Shown: positions 26,451 through 33,793 of the stretch, one piece after another
How positions within the stretch are numbered: the first letter of the stretch is position 1
Layout: the number at the start of each line of letters is the position of its first letter
DNA from: Fervidobacterium gondwanense DSM 13020
Lineage (GTDB): Bacteria > Thermotogota > Thermotogae > Thermotogales > Fervidobacteriaceae
DNA length: 64,000 bases
Assembly (NCBI RefSeq): GCF_900143265.1
Contig: NZ_FRDJ01000004.1
Span: 124,001-188,000 of the forward strand
Reading direction: 5' to 3'
Position numbers and translations under genes: made by a program
The notes under the pieces: generated by a model
What the model was told of the DNA's origin: nothing
The model's database searches: none
Seen by the model: only the letters and a program-made list of their open reading frames with translations

Positions 26451-27572
26451 TCAGTATATTTGATTAAGTATCTCCAACACGTCTTCGTATCTCGGTTGAC
26501 CTGGGGTTAAATCTATAATACGAGCCTCCATAGAAACCTTAGCTATATTTTCAAGCTCTTCCTCTTTAACACCATAATCGCGGAGTCTTGTAGAAAATCC
26601 TGCAAACTCTATGAGTTCTTCAACCTTCTTTGCAAGTTCATCGATATTCTTCAAGGATAAATATTGAATAAGCTCGTCCATTTTTTCTTTAACATGCTTA
26701 TATGTCCACATTATCAAGCTTGGAAGAGTCAATGCGCAGGCAAGCCCGTGCTCTACGTTATAGAAACTCGTTATTGGAAAGCTTATCGCATGTGCTGCAG
26801 TTGTACGTGTTTGGCTGAACGCTATACCCGCTATCGTTGCGGCGATAGCCATCTCGTCCCTTGCCCACTCTTCACCATTCAATGAAGGTTTAAAATTTTC
26901 AAAAATCATCTTCATAGCTCTTAACGCAAGTCCTTCCGTGTACGGTTGCGTGCTTGTAGCCCAGTAGCTTTCTATGGCATGAGTTAACGCGTCTAAGCCT
27001 GTTGTACCAGCCACTCTATGAGGCATCGAGTACGTGAGAACCGGATCAACGAGTGCTATATCAGCCCAGAAAGTCTTGCTCGTCATCGGCTTTTTTATGC
27101 CATTTACAGTATATACACCAACGTTGGTTACCTCACTTCCCGTGCCTGAGGTTGTTGGAACAAGCATCAGCGGTAATCTATTCTCAAGTTTCTTTTTACC
27201 TTCAAGATATTCGCTTAACTTCCCACGACTGACAATCAATGAGCTGACAGCTTTGGCTGTGTCGAGCGTACTTCCACCGCCTATTCCAATCACACCATCG
27301 AAATTGAATTTTCCACTTGTGTAATCGCAAGTGATGCTGATAATATCGTCGACCATCTCGCATGGTGGGTTTGGAAGTATCTTGTCAAATACAAAGAAAG
27401 AATCGTACTTGCTCATCGCCCTTTTAAAATACTCGCTTTGGCTAACGTATGGATCACATATAACCAAAACGTTTGAAAAACCCGAAATCTCGCGTGAATT
27501 CTCTAAACCGCCCTTTTTGTAGACAACCCTTACAGGATTGTAAAGCTCGAAATTCTCATGCCCTTTTATCAT
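26451..27572 (-). CDS. Iron-type alcohol dehydrogenase, candidate sulfoacetaldehyde reductase
   Basis: About 373 residues from the ATG at 27572 (GAAGGTGG upstream). It carries the NAD-binding motif GVIGIGGGSTLDTAKAVS, the loop PTTSGTGSEVTNVGVY, and metal ligands in TGLDALTHAIESYW (Asp, His), TTAAHAISFP (His) and NVEHGLACAL (His), all expected for group III Fe-ADHs. In sulfo-TK and taurine pathways related dehydrogenases reduce sulfoacetaldehyde to isethionate with NADH, regenerating NAD+ in fermenters. That role is inferred from the operon; lactaldehyde or another short aldehyde would be the alternative. Confidence 0.87.
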   Translation of the reverse strand: MIKGHENFELYNPVRVVYKKGGLENSREISGFSNVLVICDPYVSQSEYFKRAMSKYDSFFVFDKILPNPPCEMVDDIISITCDYTSGKFNFDGVIGIGGGSTLDTAKAVSSLIVSRGKLSEYLEGKKKLENRLPLMLVPTTSGTGSEVTNVGVYTVNGIKKPMTSKTFWADIALVDPVLTYSMPHRVAGTTGLDALTHAIESYWATSTQPYTEGLALRAMKMIFENFKPSLNGEEWARDEMAIAATIAGIAFSQTRTTAAHAISFPITSFYNVEHGLACALTLPSLIMWTYKHVKEKMDELIQYLSLKNIDELAKKVEELIEFAGFSTRLRDYGVKEEELENIAKVSMEARIIDLTPGQPRYEDVLEILNQIY

Positions 27573-27584
27573 AAGCACCACCTT

Positions 27585-28454
27585 CTAACCACGTTTTGAT
27601 TTTCTAAAATAATTGCTCATGGTGAGTATAAAAGCACCAAAGAGCACAATAACCACACCTATTATCTGCTTTGTGTTGACTGCCTCACCGAAGAGTGACA
27701 TCACAATTAAGACATAAACTGGCATAAATAAAAGTGAAGTTCTCACAAGCCAAACAGGAAAAATTCGCAAGTTCCGGTAATAAACTACATAAATCAGATA
27801 CTGAAGAATACTTGCCATGACCAACCCTGTTGTAGATGCCTTCAATCCAAAATTACTTAATCCCAGTGCGACCTCATTAACCAGATTATTAAGTGAGAAG
27901 ATAGAGAAGAAAACCAACGTGAAAAAGTTATTATAAAAAGCTATCACAAAATCTGATGCGGGGTTTTTCTTATCTTCTTGGACACTTCTAATAACAAACG
28001 CATTGAGACTTATAAAAAACGCGCTGAGAAGGAAAAAGACATCCCCGTAAGCAAGCTTAAATATACTACCACTGCCTGAAACGAGGGCAACGCCAAAGAG
28101 CATGAGAACCATCGACAAGATATCCATAACCCCTGGCATCTGTCCAAGAAATGCTGATATGACCGTCGAGAAAAGAACGTCTGTTCGCAATAACACTGCA
28201 CCTTTCGAAGCCGATGAGTATTTGAAACCAAGAAAAGCTGTTATGTCGAGCGCAAATCCAAGTAATCCTATCAAAACTAACCTGGGAAATATATTTTTAA
28301 GTCTTAATAATTCATAGCTCTTCTTTGATAAGAAACCCACAAAAAGCATTAAAAAAAGCACAAAAGTTCTTATAAAAATCCCTGTAAAAACAACACTATA
28401 CGTTGTTAATGCAAACTTGTTGGTTATATAATAACTACCCCATACGATTACCAA
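27585..28454 (-). CDS. DMT/EamA-family transporter, candidate isethionate exporter
   Basis: A 289-residue membrane protein with about ten helices in two EamA repeats (first repeat about 1-120, second from KLAYGDVFFLLSAFFISLNAFVIRS). The only listed-type start is TTG at 28454, which would cut into helix 1. The open frame runs nine codons further (LIKLINLLA) to a TAG, and GGGGAG sits just upstream, so a non-standard start (such as AUC or AUA) or a sequence error is possible. Given its place after the reductase, export of the pathway end-product is the inferred role; import of a sugar is possible. Confidence 0.78.
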   Translation of the reverse strand: MVIVWGSYYITNKFALTTYSVVFTGIFIRTFVLFLMLFVGFLSKKSYELLRLKNIFPRLVLIGLLGFALDITAFLGFKYSSASKGAVLLRTDVLFSTVISAFLGQMPGVMDILSMVLMLFGVALVSGSGSIFKLAYGDVFFLLSAFFISLNAFVIRSVQEDKKNPASDFVIAFYNNFFTLVFFSIFSLNNLVNEVALGLSNFGLKASTTGLVMASILQYLIYVVYYRNLRIFPVWLVRTSLLFMPVYVLIVMSLFGEAVNTKQIIGVVIVLFGAFILTMSNYFRKSKRG

Positions 28455-28511
28455 GGCTAAGAGATTTATTAACTTGATAAGCTACACTCCCCTTTTTGAA
28501 TATACTTTTGA

Positions 28512-29957
28512 TTAAATAAGTTCCCTTTTCAACTCACTCAGTATATTTTCCTCAACCTTGTCCCCTTTTCGCCTTTTTTCGAGTATTGAGACAAGTAGCT
28601 TGTGCTTTTCTGGTTTCAGTGGATACTTTATGGCGGAAATCACGCCTATTACAAGTAGTAGAATAGGACCAAACAAGATAATCATACGTATTGCTAATAT
28701 AACATTCGCAGGCTGTTGGGGTATCTCGTTCCCAACCGGGTTTATGTATCCGACAGCACCGAGTATCAGTAAAATCACTGCCTGGACTAAAGCAGACGCA
28801 ACTTTTCTCAAAAACGTTGCCATTGAAGATATATTTCCTTCTCTTCGCTCACCGCTCTTGAGTTCCGCAACGTCTGTAACATCGCCAAGGATAGTGTGTG
28901 GCATCACCGCAACGGCAGACACCCCAGAACCGATGAGTGCAGCAATACCAAGAAGCACAGCATTAGACCATTCTGGTTTGAAGAAGAACGTTGCAGCAGA
29001 ACCTAACATCCACACGAAAGCTCCAAGCATATAGGCAAAATTCTTGCTCTTCTTTCTTGCGATAGTTGCGTAAACTGGAACGAAAATTATCTCTGTTATC
29101 AACAACACACCAAGCACTGCAGAAACGAAGAACGGCTTTCCAACGTAGTATTTCATGTAATATGGGAATATTACAGAGACAGTATCGATGGCAAGATAAG
29201 CAAAAAGGAACATGCCAAGGTATAGTCTGAATGTTTTGATTTTCAAAGGCTCAACAATAAGATCTTTAAAATTCAGTTTCGTCGTTGCAGGTTTGAAGTT
29301 CTTCTCTTTCGTAAACGCAAAAACGCCAAGGTACGGTAAAGCAAAGAAAGCACCAAAAATTATGGACATCAATAAATAACCTTTCTTCACATCGCCCGCA
29401 CTTTTTACAATCATCATAGGCAAGACTGCACAGAGTAAAGAAGAAAGGAGCGAAAACGTGAGTCTTATTGAATTAATCGCTGTCCTTTCGTTGTAATCAA
29501 GCGTGATTTCTGCACTCATCGCTGTATAGGGTATAAGTACCATCGTAACGACAGTGTTCAAGAACATATATGCAAACAATGCATAGATAAATCTTGCAAA
29601 GATACTTTCAAAACTAACAGGATACCATACCATAACAAACGATAGGAATATGAAAGGAACACCGAACAAGAAATACGGTCTTCTGCGTCCCCACTTAGAT
29701 TTGGTCTTATCGCTGATGTAACCCATTATTGGATCTGTTACCGCATCCCATATCTTTCCGACTAAGAATATTACAGAAGCAAATACCGGCGGAATCTTTA
29801 CAACGTCAGTAAGAAAAATCGCGTAGAAGAAATTTATTATGTTGAAAACTCCCCCACCGTAAACATCACCAAAGCCAAAGAAGAATTTCGTTATGAAAGG
29901 CACCTTTTCTGTTCCAACCACAGTGCTAACTTGTTTACCTCTTTCACTTTTGCTCAT
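28512..29957 (-). CDS. GPH-family sugar:cation symporter (YihO/YihP-like)
   Basis: About 481 residues from the ATG at 29957, which overlaps the permease stop (ATGA) and follows GGGGGGATAA. Twelve transmembrane helices are predicted. The glycoside-pentoside-hexuronide signatures are FLVGKIWDAVTDPIMGYISDKTKSKWGRRRPYFLFG near residue 50-85 and DYNERTAINSIR near 150. The E. coli sulfoquinovose and SQ-glycerol transporters YihO and YihP belong to this family. Together with the ABC importer it gives this operon two uptake routes, one likely for the sugar and one for its glycoside, which is inference. Confidence 0.88.
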   Translation of the reverse strand: MSKSERGKQVSTVVGTEKVPFITKFFFGFGDVYGGGVFNIINFFYAIFLTDVVKIPPVFASVIFLVGKIWDAVTDPIMGYISDKTKSKWGRRRPYFLFGVPFIFLSFVMVWYPVSFESIFARFIYALFAYMFLNTVVTMVLIPYTAMSAEITLDYNERTAINSIRLTFSLLSSLLCAVLPMMIVKSAGDVKKGYLLMSIIFGAFFALPYLGVFAFTKEKNFKPATTKLNFKDLIVEPLKIKTFRLYLGMFLFAYLAIDTVSVIFPYYMKYYVGKPFFVSAVLGVLLITEIIFVPVYATIARKKSKNFAYMLGAFVWMLGSAATFFFKPEWSNAVLLGIAALIGSGVSAVAVMPHTILGDVTDVAELKSGERREGNISSMATFLRKVASALVQAVILLILGAVGYINPVGNEIPQQPANVILAIRMIILFGPILLLVIGVISAIKYPLKPEKHKLLVSILEKRRKGDKVEENILSELKRELI

Positions 29958-30787
29958 CCCTTTATCCCCCCTGCTACTAATCCTTTGATAATATATTTTT
30001 GAAGTGACAGTGTGATTACAAACACCGGTAGCAGCATGATCGTACCTGCAGCAGTTAACTGCCCCCACTTTGGAGCATATTGTCCGAGCAAACCGTTCAC
30101 TGCTACGGGCGCGGTCTTTGCATTGACTGAAGAAAGTATGAGAGCGTACAAGAATTCATTCCAAGACATCAGAAACGCAAAAACGCTTGCAACCACCAAA
30201 CCGGGCGAGACTAAAGGAAAGAAGACTCTCCAGAATACAGTGAATTCACTTGCACCGTCTATTCGAGCTGCCTCTTCATAATCGGTTGGAACAGCAGCAA
30301 AGAATGGCAAAAGCAACCATATGACGTACGGAATATTGAAGCTGATGTGTGCCAGAACAATGCCCGTAAGTGTGTCCCTTAACTGCAATTGGTTAAACAT
30401 TACAAAAAGCGGTATAACGAGCGATATTTGAGGTAACATCCTGAAAGTAAGAAACATGTAAGCTATCGTCTCTTTCAGCTTAAAAAAGTATCTTGTTAGG
30501 CCATAAGAAGCCATTGCACCAACTACAATCGAAATGAGTGTAGAAGAAATACCAACTATCAAGCTGTTTTTCAAACTTGCCAATATATCTCTGTTCGACA
30601 AAACAGCTTTATAACTATCCAATGTTCCTTTGAAATAAAACGGACCTCGTGCCCAGATGTCTATATCTCGCTTGAACCCGCTTGTAATGACCACTAATAT
30701 CGGCATCAATTCTACAACAAGAACAACAAAGGTCACCAGAATTATTAATAAGTTCACAAGTCTCTTTCTCATCTTCGTGTTCATCAT
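29954..30787 (-). CDS. Sugar ABC transporter permease 2 (MalG type)
   Basis: A 277-residue permease with six helices. It has the N-terminal LMPILVVITSGFKRDIDIW, the EAA loop TDYEEAARIDGASEFTVFWRVFFPLVSPG (about 180-208) and the C-terminal LQKYIIKGLVAGGIKG. It overlaps permease 1 upstream and the GPH symporter downstream by four bases each, so the whole set is tightly coupled. It forms the channel with permease 1; an ATPase must come from elsewhere. Confidence 0.92.
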   Translation of the reverse strand: MMNTKMRKRLVNLLIILVTFVVLVVELMPILVVITSGFKRDIDIWARGPFYFKGTLDSYKAVLSNRDILASLKNSLIVGISSTLISIVVGAMASYGLTRYFFKLKETIAYMFLTFRMLPQISLVIPLFVMFNQLQLRDTLTGIVLAHISFNIPYVIWLLLPFFAAVPTDYEEAARIDGASEFTVFWRVFFPLVSPGLVVASVFAFLMSWNEFLYALILSSVNAKTAPVAVNGLLGQYAPKWGQLTAAGTIMLLPVFVITLSLQKYIIKGLVAGGIKG

Positions 30788-31701
30788 CCGCGTTCACCCT
30801 CAAATTTTATATTTCCTCTGACAATTACAAAAGCTATCGCTAAGGCTATAATGAGCAACAGAATACCCATGGATGCAGCATAACCTATGTTAAAGAATTC
30901 AAAAGCCTGCTTATTTATGTACAAAGATAAGAGCATCGTTGCATTTCCAGGGCCACCGCCCGTCATTACGTAAACTTCTGAAAATATCCTCAGCGCATCA
31001 ATTAACCTAAGCAGTAATGCAGTTGCGATTGTAGGTCTCAAATAAGGAATGATTATTCGGTTAACTTTCTTCCAGAAATTCGCCCCGTCGATATCAGCTG
31101 CTTCGAGAACTTCTTTTGGTATACCTGACAATCCGGCGTAAATGAACATAAACATGAAGGGCCACATACGCCATACATCTTGAACTATCACCATACCATA
31201 TGCAAAAGAAGGCTCGGCAAGCCACGCCTTAACACCAAATCCAAGTCTTTCAAGAAAATAGCTGACCATCCCGTATTCTGGTTGCAAGAGCAACCTCCAA
31301 GTTAAACCTGATATCACGGGTAGTATAAAGACAGGGAGTAATAGCAGAGATCTAACAAGTGAATAAAAACGTCCTTCCCGATTTAATAATAGTGCGACAA
31401 AAAAACCTATTACCGTTTCAATAGGAATTGCTATTACAACAAAACCGAGCTGCAAGAAAAGAGAATGTATAAACTCGCTGTCTTTGAAAAGCTCGATGTA
31501 ATTCTTGAGAAAAACAAATTTCTTCTCAGTGGAATGGAAAAGATGCCACTCGTGCAGTGACATGTATAAAGAATAGAAGACTGGATAAACCAATATAGTA
31601 AAAACTATTATTAAAGCTGGAAGGACAAAAAACCAATGGGGGCGAAAGCCCCCGATTTTCCCTTTTCTTGCATTATTTCTTGAGTAAGTCGTTGAGCTCA
31701 T
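30784..31701 (-). CDS. Sugar ABC transporter permease 1 (MalF type)
   Basis: A 305-residue permease with six helices. The EAA loop KEVLEAADIDGANFWKKVNRIIIPYLRP lies at about residues 205-232 and GGGPGNATMLLSLYIN is typical of CUT1 permeases. The ATG at 31701 lies 29 bases inside the binding-protein gene, and no later Met is available before helix 1. Codons 15-22 coincide with a G/C-rich hairpin plus U-run (31627-31653), so a transcription attenuator is embedded in this coding sequence. Confidence 0.9.
   Translation of the reverse strand: MSSTTYSRNNARKGKIGGFRPHWFFVLPALIIVFTILVYPVFYSLYMSLHEWHLFHSTEKKFVFLKNYIELFKDSEFIHSLFLQLGFVVIAIPIETVIGFFVALLLNREGRFYSLVRSLLLLPVFILPVISGLTWRLLLQPEYGMVSYFLERLGFGVKAWLAEPSFAYGMVIVQDVWRMWPFMFMFIYAGLSGIPKEVLEAADIDGANFWKKVNRIIIPYLRPTIATALLLRLIDALRIFSEVYVMTGGGPGNATMLLSLYINKQAFEFFNIGYAASMGILLLIIALAIAFVIVRGNIKFEGERG
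31627..31653 (-). terminator. Attenuator-like hairpin inside the start of permease 1
   Basis: On the minus strand GGGGGC-TTTC-GCCCCC is followed by ATTGG and six T residues. It lies just after the binding-protein stop codon (31673), the same relative place as the intercistronic hairpins at 4619 and 14157, but within permease codons. Confidence 0.55.
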
Positions 31702-32947
31702 CTATCATCTTCCTTACTGCTTCTTCTGGCTTTACCTTTCCGGAAATCGCTGCCAGCCAGTTGTCGCGGATAATTTGTGAGGCTTCCGGATACCTTGTGA
31801 ACCTCGGTCTTGCAACTGCGTTTTTCATTGAGTCGAATATCGCTTTGAACCACGGCCTGTCTTTGTTGTAGTTTGGATTGAGTAATAGATCAGCTCTCGC
31901 AGGCGTAAAACCTTTTGGTATTAATTTCTGACCAGTTTCAAGTGATGACCACCAGTAAGCAAACTCGGCTGCAGCTTCTTTGTTCTTGGACGCGTTTGGC
32001 ATCGCCAACACCCAACAGCCTCTGATAGCCGAACCTTTCGCTGGTCCAACTGGAGGAGCTGAGTAGATTATCTTACCTGCAACAAGTGAGTTGTTTGGAT
32101 CCTCATGTTGTGGGACTAATGCTGGCCACTGGAACATCGTAAATACTTTTCCTTGGTTAAATGCAGCTATACGTTCCGCATGTCCCATGTCGAGAGCGCC
32201 CGGAGGTGAAAATCTTAAGAGTTCCTTGTAGAAATTGATGGCTTCCACAGCTTTCTTTTCATCCAAGCTCACAACAACCTTTCCACCCTGCACTGTCAAA
32301 GGACTTGTTCCAAATGCTTCAAACATGAAAATTGCTTCAGCGGTTGAGCCTTCTGTTTGCTTTGTAAATGGAGCGAAACCATATATACCTTTAGAGTGGA
32401 AAAACTCCGCCATGTCTCTTAGTTCTTTAAACGTCTTTGGTACACCAAGGTCGTAACCGTACTTTGACTTGAACTCGTTCTTGTATTTTGGGTCATTTAC
32501 CAGGTCTTTTCTTGTTATCCAGATATAAACATTAGCGTTAATGGGCATTCCGACGAAAACCCCAGCCCATTGCGCTGCCTCAAACGCGTTTGGTGCGAAG
32601 ATATTCAGATTTGGTTTCTTGTAGACTTTTCCGCCAAACCACGAGTTAAATGGTAACATCAAATGTGCAAGAGATGGTACAAATGGTTCATCAACCGTGA
32701 CGAGGTCATAATCTGTCTTATCGGGACCAACACTAACACCGATCTTCTGCAACAAATTGCCTGATGGTACAAGCTCAAGAACAACCTTAATACCTGTTTG
32801 TTTCTCAAATTCCGGTATACCATCCTTAAGCGCTTGAGTGAGAGCATCATCCCAAGCCAATACTTTGATAGTTGTGTTGTACGGTGCAGCAAAAAGCATA
32901 GCCGCAAGAAACATCAAGCTTACCATAGTGACAAATACCCTTTTCAT
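31673..32947 (-). CDS. ABC transporter substrate-binding protein (family 1), first gene of the operon
   Basis: About 424 residues from the ATG at 32947 after GGGGGTGAT. The signal peptide MKRVFVTMVSLMFLAAMLFAA is followed by TTIKVLAWDDALTQALKDG. Family-1 features include FEKQTGIKVVLELVPSG, GVFVGMPINANVYIWITRKDL and a C-terminal helix ending RKMIDELNDLLKK. As the promoter-proximal gene before the hairpin, it should be the most abundant product. Cargo is inferred to be sulfoquinovose or an SQ-glycoside from the operon; nothing in the protein alone proves this. Confidence 0.9.
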   Translation of the reverse strand: MKRVFVTMVSLMFLAAMLFAAPYNTTIKVLAWDDALTQALKDGIPEFEKQTGIKVVLELVPSGNLLQKIGVSVGPDKTDYDLVTVDEPFVPSLAHLMLPFNSWFGGKVYKKPNLNIFAPNAFEAAQWAGVFVGMPINANVYIWITRKDLVNDPKYKNEFKSKYGYDLGVPKTFKELRDMAEFFHSKGIYGFAPFTKQTEGSTAEAIFMFEAFGTSPLTVQGGKVVVSLDEKKAVEAINFYKELLRFSPPGALDMGHAERIAAFNQGKVFTMFQWPALVPQHEDPNNSLVAGKIIYSAPPVGPAKGSAIRGCWVLAMPNASKNKEAAAEFAYWWSSLETGQKLIPKGFTPARADLLLNPNYNKDRPWFKAIFDSMKNAVARPRFTRYPEASQIIRDNWLAAISGKVKPEEAVRKMIDELNDLLKK

Positions 32948-32989
32948 CCTAATCACCCCCTTGGAAGTTTTACCACTTTAAAAGCAAAT

Positions 32990-33005
32990 GTGGTAACGTT
33001 ATCAC
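32990..33005 (-). promoter_or_regulatory. Operator 1 of the sulfoquinovose-type operon
   Basis: GTGGTAACGTTATCAC on the plus strand, a 16-bp palindrome with one mismatched pair and central CG. It begins one base after the extended -10 (33007-33015) on the minus strand, so a bound repressor would cover the transcription start. Confidence 0.85.
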
Positions 33006-33006
33006 A

Positions 33007-33015
33007 ATTAAACCA
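33007..33015 (-). promoter_or_regulatory. Extended -10 of the sulfoquinovose-type operon promoter
   Basis: TGGTTTAAT on the minus strand matches TGn plus a -10 hexamer, about 60 bases before the first start codon. No clear -35 is present, so an extended -10 promoter is proposed. Confidence 0.55.
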
Positions 33016-33138
33016 CATACCAGTATTAAAATAGAAAATCGATCGTTAACTGAAAAATCAAGTGTAAGTTAAGAATTTTTATTTATCGTCCAAAATCTTC
33101 TCATTACCTAAAATTTGCTCTCTATTTCTCAATGTAAT
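33016..33138. other. Intergenic spacer between the two operators
   Basis: AT-rich spacer without a supportable reading frame. It is part of the 350-base gap between the operon start and the acetyltransferase stop, which otherwise contains the two operators, the -10 element and the terminator at 33231. Confidence 0.5.
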
Positions 33139-33154
33139 ATGATAACGTTATCAT
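33139..33154 (-). promoter_or_regulatory. Operator 2 upstream of the sulfoquinovose-type operon
   Basis: ATGATAACGTTATCAT is a perfect 16-bp palindrome. Its centre lies about 149 bases upstream of operator 1, a distance that would permit repression by DNA looping. Confidence 0.82.
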
Positions 33155-33230
33155 AAACTCGTACAGAACAATACATTAAGGACAGTTACCGCGTTGCCAA
33201 TTTTCAACAATGAGAATATACGTCTTTTTG

Positions 33231-33260
33231 AAAAACAAACAAGAGCCCCCTTGGGGCTCT
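33231..33260 (-). terminator. Intrinsic terminator of the VIT/TSUP/acetyltransferase operon
   Basis: Stem AGAGCCCC/GGGGCTCT with a three-base loop, followed on the minus strand by TGTTTGTTTTTC, 38 bases after the acetyltransferase stop. Confidence 0.85.
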
Positions 33261-33298
33261 CAAATTGCTTGTCATACTATCAAATAAAAAAAATATTC

Positions 33299-33781
33299 CT
33301 ACACTTCCCTAACCATATTCCTATAAATTCCAGGATACGAGTTTTCTATTTCAATAGCACTTACGGTCTTTCGATAATATTCTATTGGTCCGGGGTCACC
33401 TATAACTGCATATGCATATCCAACGTTGTACATGTCGTGCAAACAAGAAAGCAGAAGAGCAGTTCCTATGTTCTTACCTCTGTAAGCTTCATCTACTCCG
33501 GTCGGTCCGAAGAATCCGCGTACCGTCGCATCATAACAAGCAAATCCGACGATTTTTCCGGTGTTGGTATCGATTGCGATAAATGAAGATATTGGCTTGT
33601 TTGAAAAAGTCATATCCGTTTCACTTGCCCAATGATTTCCGAACTTTTGCCTTACCCACTCGACTACGAAGTACTTTTCCGGACCTATGGGTCTTTTAAT
33701 TTCAATACCATGTTTCCTGACTTCCTCAATTACCGGTTCGAGTCTTGGAAGTTCGTAAAGCTTCACAAGCATATCGCCCAT
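33299..33781 (-). CDS. GNAT-family acetyltransferase
   Basis: About 160 residues. The ATG at 33781 is preferred because GGGGGGG lies six bases before it; the ATG two codons earlier abuts the G-run. The acetyl-CoA site is visible in GPTGVDEAYRGKNIGTALLLSCLHDM (the Q/RxxGxG/A-type loop is RGKNIG), and beta-strands around GKIVGFACYDATVRGFF fit the GNAT core. Substrate unknown. It is the last gene of a three-gene operon with the TSUP exporter and the VIT protein. Confidence 0.85.
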   Translation of the reverse strand: MGDMLVKLYELPRLEPVIEEVRKHGIEIKRPIGPEKYFVVEWVRQKFGNHWASETDMTFSNKPISSFIAIDTNTGKIVGFACYDATVRGFFGPTGVDEAYRGKNIGTALLLSCLHDMYNVGYAYAVIGDPGPIEYYRKTVSAIEIENSYPGIYRNMVREV

Positions 33782-33793
33782 GTTCATCCCCCC

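Noticed and set aside
19585-27572. Reading the operon as an L-fucose, L-arabinose or general pentose pathway because of the fucose-isomerase-like and RpiB-like genes
   Set aside because: There is no sugar kinase or aldolase, and the YihQ-like GH31 enzyme, split transketolase and Fe-ADH together fit sulfo-TK better. Kept as the alternative to test.
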